Shown: positions 1-10,464, counted from the first letter of the stretch. The stretch is DNA of 64,000 nt from Granulicella sp. L46 (GCF_009765785.1 NZ_LMUT01000012.1:1243239-1307238); one strand, 5' to 3'. Program-made: numbers and translations. Notes: generated by a model from the letters alone, not told the origin.

Positions 1-100
1 TGCGATCGGCCTTTCGTCTGCTTTACGAACCACAGATTGACGCCTGCTACGGCACCCATCGAGTCACGTCAAAGATTCATTAGACAACTTATTTCCAAGT

Positions 101-106
101 TATAAT
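101..106 (+). promoter_or_regulatory. Possible -10 element upstream of the GH36-like gene
   Basis: A perfect TATAAT lies 37 bases before the ATG of the GH36-like gene. A matching -35 element is not convincing: TAGACA at 81-86 leaves only 14 bases of spacer. A half-site like AGACAAC is also present at 82-88, but the second half of the regional palindrome is missing. Confidence 0.3.
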
Positions 107-142
107 TCATTTACGTAAGCGCGAAGCAGCTTCTGGAGACCC

Positions 143-2176
143 ATGAAACGCCGAGACTTCCTCAAAGCGGCAGCCGCTACCGGAGCTGCCGCTGCACTTG
201 GTCCAACTGCCGAATCACATGCGTTGAATATTCTGCACTTAGAATCCCGTGATGCAACCGATCGCAATAAAGGCGCCTTACAGCCTTCGACAAAGTTCAG
301 TGTACAAACTGCCAGCGGGCACTGGAGCGTCTCTTCTCGCTCGCACAGTTTGACAAATGTTATATCCCGGTTAAATGGCCAATCGATTTTGCTAAATTCT
401 GAAAGGAAAAACTCGACATTCCATAAGACCATCGATCTGCTAGAAGTCACCGCCGAATTCGCAATTGTGAATGACAAATGGGTGCTGGTGTCTTTCCGAG
501 CCCTAAATCCTACGTCGTCTGAAGTGCACATAAATTCCTTTGAACCTCTGGTGACCCAATGTGACGGAATCCTCCGTGGCTCTGCCGCGGAAGATCTACG
601 CATCATGTGGGAGAGCGCCACATACGAGGTCGGCAGGGCAAGAGATCATGAAAGTCACTACTACGCCGTGGTCTATTCTGATAAAGAGAGATCCGGCTCT
701 GCGTGGACGTTTACGTACCGTCCCCCGCAATTATGGACGTCCATGATTAGCAAGCGTGGCCAGGAGCTCACTGCATTCGTAAACTTACGGGGGAGATCTC
801 TTCCCGTCGATCCCGGCGAGACCATTACTTTCGATCCGATCCTGTTGAGTGCGGAATTTGGCGCCATGGAAGGGTGGCAGGCAATCGGTCGAATGTACAG
901 GCCGACCGTACCTTCTTCCGAGGCGGTTATGAATTCTGGATTCAATAGTTGGGACTACTTTCGAGGGGAAATCTCTTCGAAGGATCTGGCACCGGTATTG
1001 AGTTCTCTGCACACTTTTAACAAAGAATATCCGAGGAAGCTTCGATACTTTACGCTAGACGATGGATGGTTTCCGCAACGCGGCAGCTGGGAGTTTGATC
1101 GAAAGAAATTTCCGGAGGGCGAGAACGGATGGGCCGCGGTTGTAAACCGTGCCGGGATGGAGCCCGGGGTGTGGATATCGCCATTCTGGTCCAACAAAGA
1201 CATCATAGATACCTACGAGATGACCGTGCAGGAGGAGGTACCCGATAACGTCATTCGTTACCGCGTAGATCCGAGCGATCCGAACGTAAGCCGATACGTT
1301 ATTCAGCGCTTCCATGAATTGCGTCAGTCAGGGTACAAATTTTTCAAGATTGATTTTCTGGCGCTCGCTTACACGGACCGGCCCTATGCATACTCAAAGT
1401 TTGCTCCCGAGCGCGTGATTCGAGAATTTTTGCAACAGATCCGGCAGGCAATTGGAACGGATGCATTCTTGCTGGGGTGCAGTACAGTCATCGCTCCGTG
1501 TTCCGGAATATGTGACGGCGCCAGGATCATGGCCGACATCACGGAAAACTGGAGTGTCGCAAAAGATATCTATGTGAGAGTCGCCTACAGGTACTGGATG
1601 AATGGCAATTTATTCATTACAGACCCTGACTTCTTCGTTGGAAGAGGGCCCGACACGCTCAGAGAAGGCGCGTCGCCAGGGTACGCATTGGAGACGGGCG
1701 ACAGAAAATATGAAGGGTTCAGCTTCACAAAAGCGAAGACGTGGGCAACGATGTCATTCGCTTTGGGTGGCCTTGTCAACTGGGCAGACCGGCCTGACGG
1801 GGTGAAGGCAGAAATATGGAATTTAGTTGCGACACTTGCTGACTTGGGACCAGGCAAGCCAGGCGTGCCATTGGATCTTATGGACACAGAGCAGCCGACC
1901 AAATGGCTGAGGAACTCTAACGGCAACACATATATCATCCTCATCAATACGGCTGATTCGCCAATCTCAATCACTCTGACCACGACAGAAGCCACTCAAC
2001 TAGAGGACCCGGTGTCATTGGAAGATATTTTCACAAAGGAACTCATTGAGCATCCCGGCGGAGATTTCAGAACCAAACTGAATGCTTTTGATTCGAGGTG
2101 TTTCCGAGTTCAGAAGTTCCGCCATACGAAAGGGGAGGGTAGACAGAGCAGCGCTCCCGCAAGAACGACGCCGTAG
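143..2176 (+). CDS. Tat-exported GH36-like alpha-galactosidase family protein
   Basis: Predicted exported glycosidase of clan GH-D (GH36-like), 677 residues. The N-terminus reads MKRRDFLKAAAATG, a clear twin-arginine signal with an Ala-rich hydrophobic segment, which also fixes the start. A beta-rich N-terminal domain is followed by a TIM barrel with the family features YFTLDDGW (near residue 305), FKIDF with the presumed nucleophile Asp404, and a later ADITENW segment with the presumed acid/base Asp465. Family members release terminal alpha-galactose, but GH-D also contains alpha-N-acetylgalactosaminidases and other activities, so the sugar is not certain. It converges on the GH31 gene, with only about 30 bases between the two stops. 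The C-terminus ends in a short basic, Ser/Ala-rich tail. Confidence 0.8.
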   Translation: MKRRDFLKAAAATGAAAALGPTAESHALNILHLESRDATDRNKGALQPSTKFSVQTASGHWSVSSRSHSLTNVISRLNGQSILLNSERKNSTFHKTIDLLEVTAEFAIVNDKWVLVSFRALNPTSSEVHINSFEPLVTQCDGILRGSAAEDLRIMWESATYEVGRARDHESHYYAVVYSDKERSGSAWTFTYRPPQLWTSMISKRGQELTAFVNLRGRSLPVDPGETITFDPILLSAEFGAMEGWQAIGRMYRPTVPSSEAVMNSGFNSWDYFRGEISSKDLAPVLSSLHTFNKEYPRKLRYFTLDDGWFPQRGSWEFDRKKFPEGENGWAAVVNRAGMEPGVWISPFWSNKDIIDTYEMTVQEEVPDNVIRYRVDPSDPNVSRYVIQRFHELRQSGYKFFKIDFLALAYTDRPYAYSKFAPERVIREFLQQIRQAIGTDAFLLGCSTVIAPCSGICDGARIMADITENWSVAKDIYVRVAYRYWMNGNLFITDPDFFVGRGPDTLREGASPGYALETGDRKYEGFSFTKAKTWATMSFALGGLVNWADRPDGVKAEIWNLVATLADLGPGKPGVPLDLMDTEQPTKWLRNSNGNTYIILINTADSPISITLTTTEATQLEDPVSLEDIFTKELIEHPGGDFRTKLNAFDSRCFRVQKFRHTKGEGRQSSAPARTTP

Positions 2177-2206
2177 ATCTGGTCTCGTCTCCTACGTTCT
2201 ACTGCT

Positions 2207-5113
2207 CTACAAATCATTGATACGGACCTCCGAGCCCGTGTAAGTAATTCGCTGGGGAGATGGACTTGCACCCGCCCCGATTCCACGACCAAGCCGAACG
2301 CGCACGACATGAAAAGACCGGCTTGCCAGCATACCCTTGAATATCCCCTGACGTTGTCCGATGCGCAATGTCCCGCTAGCATCATGCCAGTCCAGCCGAA
2401 TAGAGCTACAGTGGCCGCGCTGATAGTCGTATGTACTGCCATCATCTTCATAAAAAGTAAAAGTTCCGTCGGCACCAGGGTACACGCGTATTTCAATGGG
2501 ATCATTTGGCTTTTCGCCCGTGTACTGTAAAGAAGGCCCGATCGGGAGAATGGCGCCGGCTCGAATAAAGATGGGTATTCTGGAGAGAGGCGCTTCCGCA
2601 ATCACGGTACGGCTGCCTATCTGGCTGTCCCCCGTCCAGAAATCGTACCATTTGCCCGCGGGCAAATAGACCTTTCGCCGCATAGCCTTGAGTTCGGTGA
2701 TGGGATTGATAAGCATGCTAGGTCCGAACATAAACTGATCAGTAATCTTGCGAACGGCCTTATCCTGCATGAAATCCATAGGAAGAGCTCGCATCATCGT
2801 ATAGCCCTCGTTCGTTACCCGCCACGCCACCGAATAGATGTAAGGCATCAGTCGGTAGCGAAGCTTGATGAAATCCGTAACGATTCCTTCCGCCTCCGTT
2901 CCAAAGTACCAAGGCGCATCGGTAGAACCGGCGCTGTGAACCCTAAACAAAGGGCAGAAGCACCCGAACTGAAACCATCGGACGTAGGTTTCAACGTAAC
3001 GCGGATCTTTTGGATTGTTATTCGTAGAGAACTCGGGATTCTCCGCAAAGCCGCCACCAAACCCTCCGATGTCAGTAGTCCAATAGGGCAGGCCTGCCAT
3101 GCATACACCCAATCCATTGGGAATTTGTCGCGACAACGTCCACATATCTGTGCCGATATCACCTGACCACAGCGCCACTCCGTAGCGTTGTATACCGGGA
3201 AAGATGGAGCGTCCGAGGATAATTACTCGTCCGTCCGGCTCAGCCTCTAGCCATCCTTCAAAGACTGCCTGAGCGGCCTTCAGAGGAAACTCGTTCGCCC
3301 GCCATATGTCGCCTCCGCCCTCAATGCTGTCCATCCAAAATCCGTCAGCTTGCACTGCTTCGGGGTTGAATAGAGCTGCTCGAACCTGGCGCCAGTACGT
3401 CGCGCGTGCACTCCTCTCCCAAGGGTTATACCAGGAGGGTGCGGGACTGGGTCCTCCATCCCAGTCAGCTCCGCTAAGCGGATACAGCAGGTAGTTTTTG
3501 TCCCGCATCTCCGCCTCATTCGGAGAGCCGACATCGAAGATGCACCAGATCGAAATGATTAACTTCAGATTCAGTGCATGAAGCCGCCGCACCATGCCGA
3601 CTGGGTCCGGGTGGGTATCGGACTTGAAGTCATGAGCACCCCACCTAGTCCAGTACTTGAAATCCTGAACGATATTGTCCAGAGGAATTCCACGGCGACG
3701 GTATTCTTCGGCCACCGCGATCATGTTGGCCTGAGTATTGGGAATCGTATCTATATGGGTCCCGTTTGGCCCCGGCTTCCCCCATGACGCCTGCGAGTGC
3801 CAGAGCCCGTACGATGACAGAGGAAATAGCGGTGCAGTACCCGTGATTCGGCGGTAGTCGGCGATCGCTGCATCTGGTGTTTCAGCGCGTAAAACATAGT
3901 AGTCGATTCCCTGCGCGGCTTCCGCGGCCCATGTATAACGATCAGTGGCCGGCCCCGGAGGGACCCACTTCAATTGCAGTTCGGAGTTTCGCTCCGGGTT
4001 ACCGTAAAACTCTACATCCACTTCATGCTCGCCAACGGTCAACGAGACATGACCTGTATCAAAATTATCGTCATGGGCAATCCAATTTTCTATGACCAGC
4101 TTTCGATCAATGGCGAAGCGCGCTCCCAAATTAGCAGACCGAAGCAAAAAAAGGTAATCGCCTGCAACCGTGATCTTCAGCCTTCCAGTCCACGTTGCAT
4201 AGAATCGCTGGCCGATGTTGCCCGCGATGGCGGGGTTCGTCGGACCCCAAGAAACGTTGATCTGCGATTGCGTATGCTTCAGCGGATGACCTTCGCCACC
4301 TTCCTCGTGAAGACTGCAGGCGAGACCCGGTCCGGAACCATCAGGCAGCCCGAACACGGAGGATGGGACCAGCACCGGTTCGCGACACGCACGGAATTCG
4401 CCCCGCGAAGCGTTGTCCCACAACATCGCATATCCTTCGCTACTCAGTAGAAAGGGGCTGACATCACATGGATTTGTCTGCACAAGCTGAATCATGTCTC
4501 CTTTGTGATCCAAGAAGCCATGCCACAGCCCTCCCAATCCATAGAGCGATTCGTCGACAGGGCTAAGAAACGTCTGCTCTGCCTGATAGAAGGGCTTCCC
4601 GTTTACTTGGACAGGGTCCATGCGTTTTCCACCAGCACTCGGCTCTTGGAGCAGAACCTTGCCCGACTCATCTTCAAAGGAGAGTGTCCCGGAGCTGCGA
4701 TCTACCCGAGCTGTGAGCCTCGGCGTTGATAGGACGATCGGCCCTAAGCCCTCTAGTTCGGCGCTCCATGCCATCACCTCTTGCTTCCCCGGCAATACGG
4801 AGTCGGTAGACGGTGGAAGCAGTACCTCACCTGGGCAATACTGAACTCGAATAACACCGTCGTCCCATGGCTCCAAACGCAGGATGCCAGTTTGCATCTG
4901 CATCTGCACACCGCCCGCGTCCTTACGGGCGGAAAGAACTGCCAATTCACCATCGATCTGTTTTCTAGTGCCATCCGAAATGATCTTGGAACGTTCCTGC
5001 TCCGCTTCGAACGGATGGGGCGGAAGCTGTATTTGCGGCCTTCCGAAAAGAGCAAGGGACGCGCTGGCAGTCTTTAGCATTTCGCGTCGTGTGAATTGAG
5101 TCGTCTTCATCAT
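2207..5113 (-). CDS. Tat-exported GH31 alpha-glycosidase with PA14 insert (alpha-xylosidase-like)
   Basis: Large (968 residues) GH31 enzyme. The N-terminus FTRREMLKTASASLALFG is a Tat-type signal. An N-terminal beta domain is interrupted by a PA14-like segment (roughly residues 290-390, containing FYATWTGRL and GEHEVDVEFYG), as in known bacterial alpha-xylosidases of this family. The barrel carries GFWMDS with the nucleophile Asp595 and SGDIGTDMW with the acid/base Asp652, followed by the usual C-terminal beta domains. GH31 enzymes remove alpha-glucose or alpha-xylose; the PA14 insert and overall layout favour alpha-xyloside substrates, but this is inference. It is the last gene on this strand after rhaB, separated by 280 bases, so it may have its own promoter. 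No regional palindrome is present upstream. Confidence 0.88.
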   Translation of the reverse strand: MMKTTQFTRREMLKTASASLALFGRPQIQLPPHPFEAEQERSKIISDGTRKQIDGELAVLSARKDAGGVQMQMQTGILRLEPWDDGVIRVQYCPGEVLLPPSTDSVLPGKQEVMAWSAELEGLGPIVLSTPRLTARVDRSSGTLSFEDESGKVLLQEPSAGGKRMDPVQVNGKPFYQAEQTFLSPVDESLYGLGGLWHGFLDHKGDMIQLVQTNPCDVSPFLLSSEGYAMLWDNASRGEFRACREPVLVPSSVFGLPDGSGPGLACSLHEEGGEGHPLKHTQSQINVSWGPTNPAIAGNIGQRFYATWTGRLKITVAGDYLFLLRSANLGARFAIDRKLVIENWIAHDDNFDTGHVSLTVGEHEVDVEFYGNPERNSELQLKWVPPGPATDRYTWAAEAAQGIDYYVLRAETPDAAIADYRRITGTAPLFPLSSYGLWHSQASWGKPGPNGTHIDTIPNTQANMIAVAEEYRRRGIPLDNIVQDFKYWTRWGAHDFKSDTHPDPVGMVRRLHALNLKLIISIWCIFDVGSPNEAEMRDKNYLLYPLSGADWDGGPSPAPSWYNPWERSARATYWRQVRAALFNPEAVQADGFWMDSIEGGGDIWRANEFPLKAAQAVFEGWLEAEPDGRVIILGRSIFPGIQRYGVALWSGDIGTDMWTLSRQIPNGLGVCMAGLPYWTTDIGGFGGGFAENPEFSTNNNPKDPRYVETYVRWFQFGCFCPLFRVHSAGSTDAPWYFGTEAEGIVTDFIKLRYRLMPYIYSVAWRVTNEGYTMMRALPMDFMQDKAVRKITDQFMFGPSMLINPITELKAMRRKVYLPAGKWYDFWTGDSQIGSRTVIAEAPLSRIPIFIRAGAILPIGPSLQYTGEKPNDPIEIRVYPGADGTFTFYEDDGSTYDYQRGHCSSIRLDWHDASGTLRIGQRQGIFKGMLASRSFHVVRVRLGRGIGAGASPSPQRITYTGSEVRINDL

Positions 5114-5393
5114 TGCTACCCTTCCAAACGCTTTTCATTTAATTCCGAAACTACTGATCGCAATATTCGATAAACTAACGCAGCCGCCTACCGGCACTGC
5201 TCCTGTGTCTTTGGCCCGCTTCCTTGAGTTCCGCCCTGAACATTTCCGAGTCCATGGAAATGATTCCAATAGGCCTCAAGTGGCACGCGGGCCCTAAACG
5301 CTGATGCTCGTGGGTAACATTTACTCGCGGCTCCTCCACATTGGGCCAACAATTACGTGTGGTGACTACAGACTGGGGTGGTGCGTTGGAGAC

Positions 5394-6860
5394 TCAGGGA
5401 TTTATAGGACCCATAGAAGTCCGATTCACCAATAAGCGCGCCCATCGCGAGACTTGTTCCGCGGAAACACCTGTGACAGGATCAACAGGACTCTCGAGCG
5501 ATGCCATTTGCGTAGCGAAATTCCCCACCGTTGAACTCTCAACAGAACCGCGGAAGACCTTCAGCCCGGTAACCTCCTCCGTCAAGCGATTGAGGAACTC
5601 ATTCTGGCTTGCTCCGCCCACGACGAAGAGTCGCTTTAGGTCTTTCCCGCTATGAAACGCCACTCGTTGTAAGACCTGTGCATAGCGTGCCGCCATACTG
5701 TGAAAGATAAGATTGGCAACCACTGGAGCGTTCTCTGGGTCGGTATTCAGCGCATAGTGGTCATTGTTATGAAGGTGCTTCTTGATTCTTTCAGTTATTC
5801 GGCCAGCGAGCAGAAAATCTGGATGGTCAATCTCCAGCAATCGCCGCGGCGGAGATAGTTTCTCTGCGGCCTTGACCAAATCTTGTACCGCCCAGGTTAC
5901 GCCGTCCTCAGACCAATTCTTAATACATTGGCCAAGCATCCACATCCCGTTCACATTTTTATGAAAGCAAATGCGGTTTCCGATGGCTCCAAGGTTTGTG
6001 AAGTTTTCAACGCGCGCTTCCGGCCCGTTCCTAGGGTGCTCCAGTAGTGTTCCGACTAATGACCATGTCCCGGCGCTGATATAAGCCCAATCATCACCCT
6101 CTGCGGGAATTCCTGCGATCGCGGATGCAGTGTCGTGACATGCCGGCACCATTAGTATTGTGTCGCGGAATGCCGATAGTTCTGCAAGTGGCCCGCTCAA
6201 CCTTCCAAGGACCGTTCCCGGAGGGACAATTTGTGGAGCACAAGCCGGATCGAGCGTTGCCGCATCGAAGATCTCTTTGCACCATTTGCGGTCGCGGAGC
6301 CCAACCATCTGGGTATGCGTCGCATTCGTCAGTTCGGCAACTTGAGTACCGCCCAATCGAGAAAGAATGTATTCCGGTACATTAAGCCATTGTTGCCCTG
6401 ATGGTGAGCCTTCCGCTATATCGGCAAACAGTTGATACAACGTATTGATCCTGAGCAATTGAACGCCCGTTAGTTCGCGCAATCGCTCTGGGCTAATTCT
6501 TCGATGAAGCAAGCGTTCTGATTGAATTGTCCGTTCATCGCGATAGCAGTATGGATCATGGAGTGCCCTGCCATTTGCTCCAATGCGAACATAATCCACG
6601 GCCCAGCCATCCACTGCGATCGAGCGCACTCCCTCTATAGCCGTGCTTGCGCATCGGCGTAGGCCGTAGTCGAGACCGGCTTCAATCAGACCGAGATCCC
6701 AACGAAGACCATCCCCCGTTTCACGTGGTGCGTTAGCGAAGCGGTGGATCAGCGTGATCACCGCGTCGTCTTCTTTCCAACGCAGAAGCGAAACCCGGCA
6801 GCTCTCCGCTCCCAGATCGATCGCGATCAGCGCTCTCTTATCCTTTGGGATCTGCGCCAT
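5394..6860 (-). CDS. rhaB: Rhamnulokinase (FGGY kinase)
   Basis: Phosphorylates L-rhamnulose to L-rhamnulose 1-phosphate with ATP in the cytoplasm. The N-terminal ALIAIDLGAESCRVSLL phosphate loop, SIAVDGWAVDYV, and DPYCYRDERT are typical of rhamnulokinases within the FGGY family, and the later AGTWSLVG and VVGGASQNEFLN segments belong to the second actin-like domain. Length (488 residues) is normal. I chose the ATG at 6860 because GGAGGGG lies 9 bases upstream; an in-frame ATG at 6878 is the alternative. It follows the aldolase/dehydrogenase gene by about 40 bases, so the two are almost certainly cotranscribed. Confidence 0.93.
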   Translation of the reverse strand: MAQIPKDKRALIAIDLGAESCRVSLLRWKEDDAVITLIHRFANAPRETGDGLRWDLGLIEAGLDYGLRRCASTAIEGVRSIAVDGWAVDYVRIGANGRALHDPYCYRDERTIQSERLLHRRISPERLRELTGVQLLRINTLYQLFADIAEGSPSGQQWLNVPEYILSRLGGTQVAELTNATHTQMVGLRDRKWCKEIFDAATLDPACAPQIVPPGTVLGRLSGPLAELSAFRDTILMVPACHDTASAIAGIPAEGDDWAYISAGTWSLVGTLLEHPRNGPEARVENFTNLGAIGNRICFHKNVNGMWMLGQCIKNWSEDGVTWAVQDLVKAAEKLSPPRRLLEIDHPDFLLAGRITERIKKHLHNNDHYALNTDPENAPVVANLIFHSMAARYAQVLQRVAFHSGKDLKRLFVVGGASQNEFLNRLTEEVTGLKVFRGSVESSTVGNFATQMASLESPVDPVTGVSAEQVSRWARLLVNRTSMGPINP

Positions 6861-6901
6861 GGCCGGCGTCCCCTCCATCGTCGCATCTCTTGTCTTTGCC
6901 G

Positions 6902-9109
6902 CTAGCGTAGGTATGCTTCAGTCAACCCACCGTCAACAGGGATCAGATGTCCGGTCGTGCATCGAGTGAGAGGACTTGCGAGGAATAAGATCGCTTGCGC
7001 GCAGTCCCTAGGATCTATGGGCTGATGCGTGAGAGTCCGCGAAGCATAAAATCGCGCCAGTACATCCCGCAAGCCGTCATCCGTAGCCGCCTCGTCAAAG
7101 GGTAGTTTGTACTTTTTCAGGGAAGCGATCACGCGATCTCGCGGGAACATCGTCGACCCTTTCACGACTGTAGCCGGGCTAATTCCATTGACTCGCACCT
7201 TCGGCGCAAGCGTTACAGCCAGCTCGCGCACGAGGTGACTCAAGGCTGCTTTGCTAACGTCGTAGGCCTCGCTTCCACGTTTCGCAACAACAGCATTCGC
7301 GGAGCTAGTGAGGACTACGCTGGCATCGATGCCTTGTTCGGCAAAGATCTTCGATGTCTCGTCGGCCAACAGATAGTTTGCCGTGACGTTAACCTCCAGC
7401 GTTAATCCCCATTGGGCATCGCTGATGATTCCGTCTGCTGAAGACGGGAAAAGAGCCGCTGTGTTGACGAGAATATCGAGTCCGCCGAACTCCCTGACCG
7501 TTGCTTCCAACGCTGCCTTGATGGTCTTCCGATCACGGATATCGATTGCGGTCCAGCTCGCAGCTTCCTTCCCTACGATGGCTTTCACTTCTTCCGCGAC
7601 GGCCTCAGCACCCTTCACGTCGCGATCGGCGATCAGGATATGCGCTCCACGCTCGGCTGCAAGCAGCGCGACTTCACGCCCAATTCCACTACCTCCACCG
7701 ACGATCAGTGCGATCCTGCGGCTGAGCTCCTTCTCGGCGGGTTGGCGGCGTATTTTCGCCTCTTCTAGCTTCCAATACTCGATCCGAAAGGCTTCGCTTG
7801 GCGGGAGCGCAACGTAGTTATCATGTACCGTAAACTCGCTTGCGGAAGCAGCTGGCCCGGCTTGCGGAATATCCTTGCATTGGCTTCCGGCACCGAGTGA
7901 TCCCGCCCCTTGCATGACATGAATCGCATTTATGTAGAATTCACCGGTAATCCGCGACTCGATTTTGCTCTTGCCAAAGCTGAACAATCCTATGCCAGGA
8001 ATCAAAACGACCGTTGGGCTTGCATCGCGTATGGCCGGCGAATCACTGACAGCATGCTTCTTGTAATATTCGGCATATTCGACTCGATAGGTTTCGAGAG
8101 CCGTCTCGATCAACTCTTTCAACTCAGCAGGATCACCCGCTGGATTCCACTTGATGAACATCGGACGAATTTTCGTGCGGATGAAGTGGTCGGGACAGCT
8201 TGTCCCGAGATGCGCAAGCTTTTCTGCGCTCTCCGAGTTCACGAAATCAAGAACCTGCGGCAAGCTCGAGTAAGTCCCTATCCAACGTTGCTTGCGCGAC
8301 ATTGCTCCACGCAAATACGGCATGATTGCTGTGGCAATCGTTTCCCGATCTTCGCGTGTCTCAACCTTCGCTCCGCCGAAGTGCTTGTGCCCCGCAACTG
8401 AAGCATGGCGTTCGATAAATTGACCAAGCTGATCGATGATCGTCAGCGTGTTCAAGTAGCTCTCGTGTTGTGTGTTTCCCCAGGTAAAGAGCCCATGGCC
8501 GCCAAGGACAACGCCGTCACAATCGGGCGTGTCTTCGACAATCTTCTTGAGCATCATGCCAAGTTCAAATCCGGGCCGCTGCCAGGGTAGCCACGCTAGC
8601 TTATGTCCGAACTCAGTATTGAATTCTTCCATCTTGATCTTCCCGTTGGCCGAAGCAGCCAGCGCGATCCCCCAGTCCGGGTGAAGATGGTCTACGTGAG
8701 GAAACGGCAGAAATCCGTGCAACGGGGTATCGATAGAGGCTGCAACAGGATTGTTACCGAAGGCGCATAGTGGGTACATCTCCACCATGTCGTCTTCTAG
8801 ATGGACACCGCGATAAGCGGTCGCTAAGGCCTTCAATTTATCCAAATAGAGTGTCGCAAACCCAGCGCGCTTGATACTTCCGAGATCGCCCCCACTTCCC
8901 TTTACCCACAAAATTTCCTTGGGTCTTCCGTCCAGCGGATCAATCTGCTGCAGCTTAGAGCTTGTATTCCCACCGCCAAAGTTCGTGATGCGCAAGTCAG
9001 AGCCGAGCAAATTCGATCGATATCTTAGCAGCTCGGGCCCATCCAATTTCGCCGCAAGCGATTCATCCCAACGATCCTCCAAAAACCGAAGGTCATTATG
9101 CGCTGTCAT
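6902..9109 (-). CDS. rhaEW: Bifunctional rhamnulose-1-phosphate aldolase / lactaldehyde dehydrogenase
   Basis: Fusion protein of 735 residues. The N-terminal half (about 1-430) is a class II aldolase/adducin-type domain (TNFGGGNTSS, GGHGLFTWGNT) that splits rhamnulose 1-phosphate into DHAP and L-lactaldehyde. The C-terminal half (about 475-735) is a short-chain dehydrogenase with the nucleotide-binding motif GGGSGIGRE, the active-site region around YDVSKAA, and a terminal HLIPVDGG segment; in characterised fusions this half oxidises lactaldehyde to L-lactate. This makes sense of the lutABC genes upstream, which would consume that lactate. It lies between rhaI (161-base gap with a palindrome) and rhaB. 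Confidence 0.92.
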   Translation of the reverse strand: MTAHNDLRFLEDRWDESLAAKLDGPELLRYRSNLLGSDLRITNFGGGNTSSKLQQIDPLDGRPKEILWVKGSGGDLGSIKRAGFATLYLDKLKALATAYRGVHLEDDMVEMYPLCAFGNNPVAASIDTPLHGFLPFPHVDHLHPDWGIALAASANGKIKMEEFNTEFGHKLAWLPWQRPGFELGMMLKKIVEDTPDCDGVVLGGHGLFTWGNTQHESYLNTLTIIDQLGQFIERHASVAGHKHFGGAKVETREDRETIATAIMPYLRGAMSRKQRWIGTYSSLPQVLDFVNSESAEKLAHLGTSCPDHFIRTKIRPMFIKWNPAGDPAELKELIETALETYRVEYAEYYKKHAVSDSPAIRDASPTVVLIPGIGLFSFGKSKIESRITGEFYINAIHVMQGAGSLGAGSQCKDIPQAGPAASASEFTVHDNYVALPPSEAFRIEYWKLEEAKIRRQPAEKELSRRIALIVGGGSGIGREVALLAAERGAHILIADRDVKGAEAVAEEVKAIVGKEAASWTAIDIRDRKTIKAALEATVREFGGLDILVNTAALFPSSADGIISDAQWGLTLEVNVTANYLLADETSKIFAEQGIDASVVLTSSANAVVAKRGSEAYDVSKAALSHLVRELAVTLAPKVRVNGISPATVVKGSTMFPRDRVIASLKKYKLPFDEAATDDGLRDVLARFYASRTLTHQPIDPRDCAQAILFLASPLTRCTTGHLIPVDGGLTEAYLR

Positions 9110-9132
9110 CTAAAGTCGAGTTCCTTTCGGCC

Positions 9133-9150
9133 ATGTTTGGCCCCAAACAT
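9133..9150. promoter_or_regulatory. Palindrome upstream of rhaEW
   Basis: ATGTTTGG and CCAAACAT form a perfect 8-bp inverted repeat around two C bases, 24 bases before the rhaEW start and inside the 161-base rhaI-rhaEW gap. It could be an operator for a rhamnose regulator not present in the window, or an RNA hairpin between the two genes. There is no T-run to make it a terminator. Confidence 0.4.
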
Positions 9151-9270
9151 CATTCCACACCTTGAACCAATACCGCAACTATTCTTCCACAGAAATATAA
9201 TCAGTCCCGACATGCCCCAATTCTGTTGCGAATCGCATGTGCTTGCGACCAAAGCAACCAAGGGGCTTAT

Positions 9271-10464
9271 TCATGCATAAGTAGGTACATTACTGGCGCT
9301 TCTTCCTTTGCGGTCGCGGGTGATCGCTTCAACGTAACCATTCTCCGATAAGGCCTTCAGCGCATCCGCAGGCAATCCCCGTGCTATGCGCCATTCGCGA
9401 ATAATCGGCCGCACATCTTGCCAGAACGCATCGCGAAAACACTGCTCCGCCTCTACCAGGTTGCAGGATTGTTGCAACTCGGCCAATCGCTCAGCATCAA
9501 TCAGGGATGCTTTCGCATATAGTTCCTGAGCCGACACCACAGTCTGAACCATCGCTTCCACCTTTCCCTTCAAGTTGTGGCTCTGGTCGATCATGAAGGC
9601 GATGCTTTCGCGGTCTTCTGGTTTTGCATTGAGAATCTCGTGGAAGATCCGGAAGACCTGATAGGGATCAATCGAACCCAACGTTAGATCGTCGTCTGCG
9701 TACTTGCGGTCATTGAAATGGAATCCGCCTAGAGCTCCGAGATGCAGGAGCCATGCCACAATCTGCTCAATATTCGTCCCTTGGTAATGATGCCCCGTGT
9801 CCACGAGGACCTTCGCGTTCGGCCCGGCGCGTCGGGCCAACTCGAGGGCCATGCCCCAGTCAGCCACATCGGTATGGTAGAAGTATGGTTCGAAAGGCTT
9901 GTATTCCACGAGAAGTCTTTGATCATCGCTGAGGGCCGCGTGCGTTGAAGCCAATGCCTCCTCTACCCAACCGATACGCTTCCGAATGTTCTGAGTGCCA
10001 GGGTAGTTTGAGCCGTCCGCGATCCAGAGCGAAATATCTCTTGATTGCAACTCCTGTCCTATTTCCACCGATATCAAAAGATGGTCTAACGCACGCTGGC
10101 GGATTTCGGCGCTCGGGTTCGCTATCGATCCGAACTTGTACTCCTGGTCCTGAAAAAGATTCGGATTAATCGATCCCGCTTTTATCCCATACTTCTTCTC
10201 GAGTGCCTGAATGGCAGGCACATCTGCCGTGCCATTTGGCAAGTCCCACAGAACGTGGAGGGCCACTCTTGGGCTGGCTCCAGTCAGTGCGTTCACCTGG
10301 GCCGCATCGGAGAACTTCTCTTCGATCGTAGATGCTGCCCCATCTTGTAAGAACTTCCCAAATCGTGTCCCTGTGTTGGAAAAACCCCAGGACGGCACTT
10401 CAATGCGGAACCCATCCAATGCAGCCCAAACTCTCTGCGACGCACCTTCGTCCTTGCTCGACAT
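9271..10464 (-). CDS. rhaI: L-rhamnose isomerase (RhaI type)
   Basis: Converts L-rhamnose to L-rhamnulose. The 397-residue protein matches the metal-dependent TIM-barrel sugar isomerases of the RhaI type (as in Pseudomonas stutzeri), not the E. coli RhaA type. Visible features are LHVLWD, SLWIADGSNYPGTQN, LVEYKPFEP, VLVDTGHHYQGTN and FHFNDRKYADDDLT, which hold the metal ligands and active-site His/Asp residues. A strong ribosome site (GGGGAGG) sits just upstream of the ATG. The gene lies between lutC (96-base gap) and rhaEW in one strand-consistent rhamnose cluster. Confidence 0.92.
   Translation of the reverse strand: MSSKDEGASQRVWAALDGFRIEVPSWGFSNTGTRFGKFLQDGAASTIEEKFSDAAQVNALTGASPRVALHVLWDLPNGTADVPAIQALEKKYGIKAGSINPNLFQDQEYKFGSIANPSAEIRQRALDHLLISVEIGQELQSRDISLWIADGSNYPGTQNIRKRIGWVEEALASTHAALSDDQRLLVEYKPFEPYFYHTDVADWGMALELARRAGPNAKVLVDTGHHYQGTNIEQIVAWLLHLGALGGFHFNDRKYADDDLTLGSIDPYQVFRIFHEILNAKPEDRESIAFMIDQSHNLKGKVEAMVQTVVSAQELYAKASLIDAERLAELQQSCNLVEAEQCFRDAFWQDVRPIIREWRIARGLPADALKALSENGYVEAITRDRKGRSASNVPTYA

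Noticed and set aside
82-95. AGACAACTTATTTC before the first GH36-like gene as an operator
   Set aside because: Left half-site only; no symmetric partner and no central CG.
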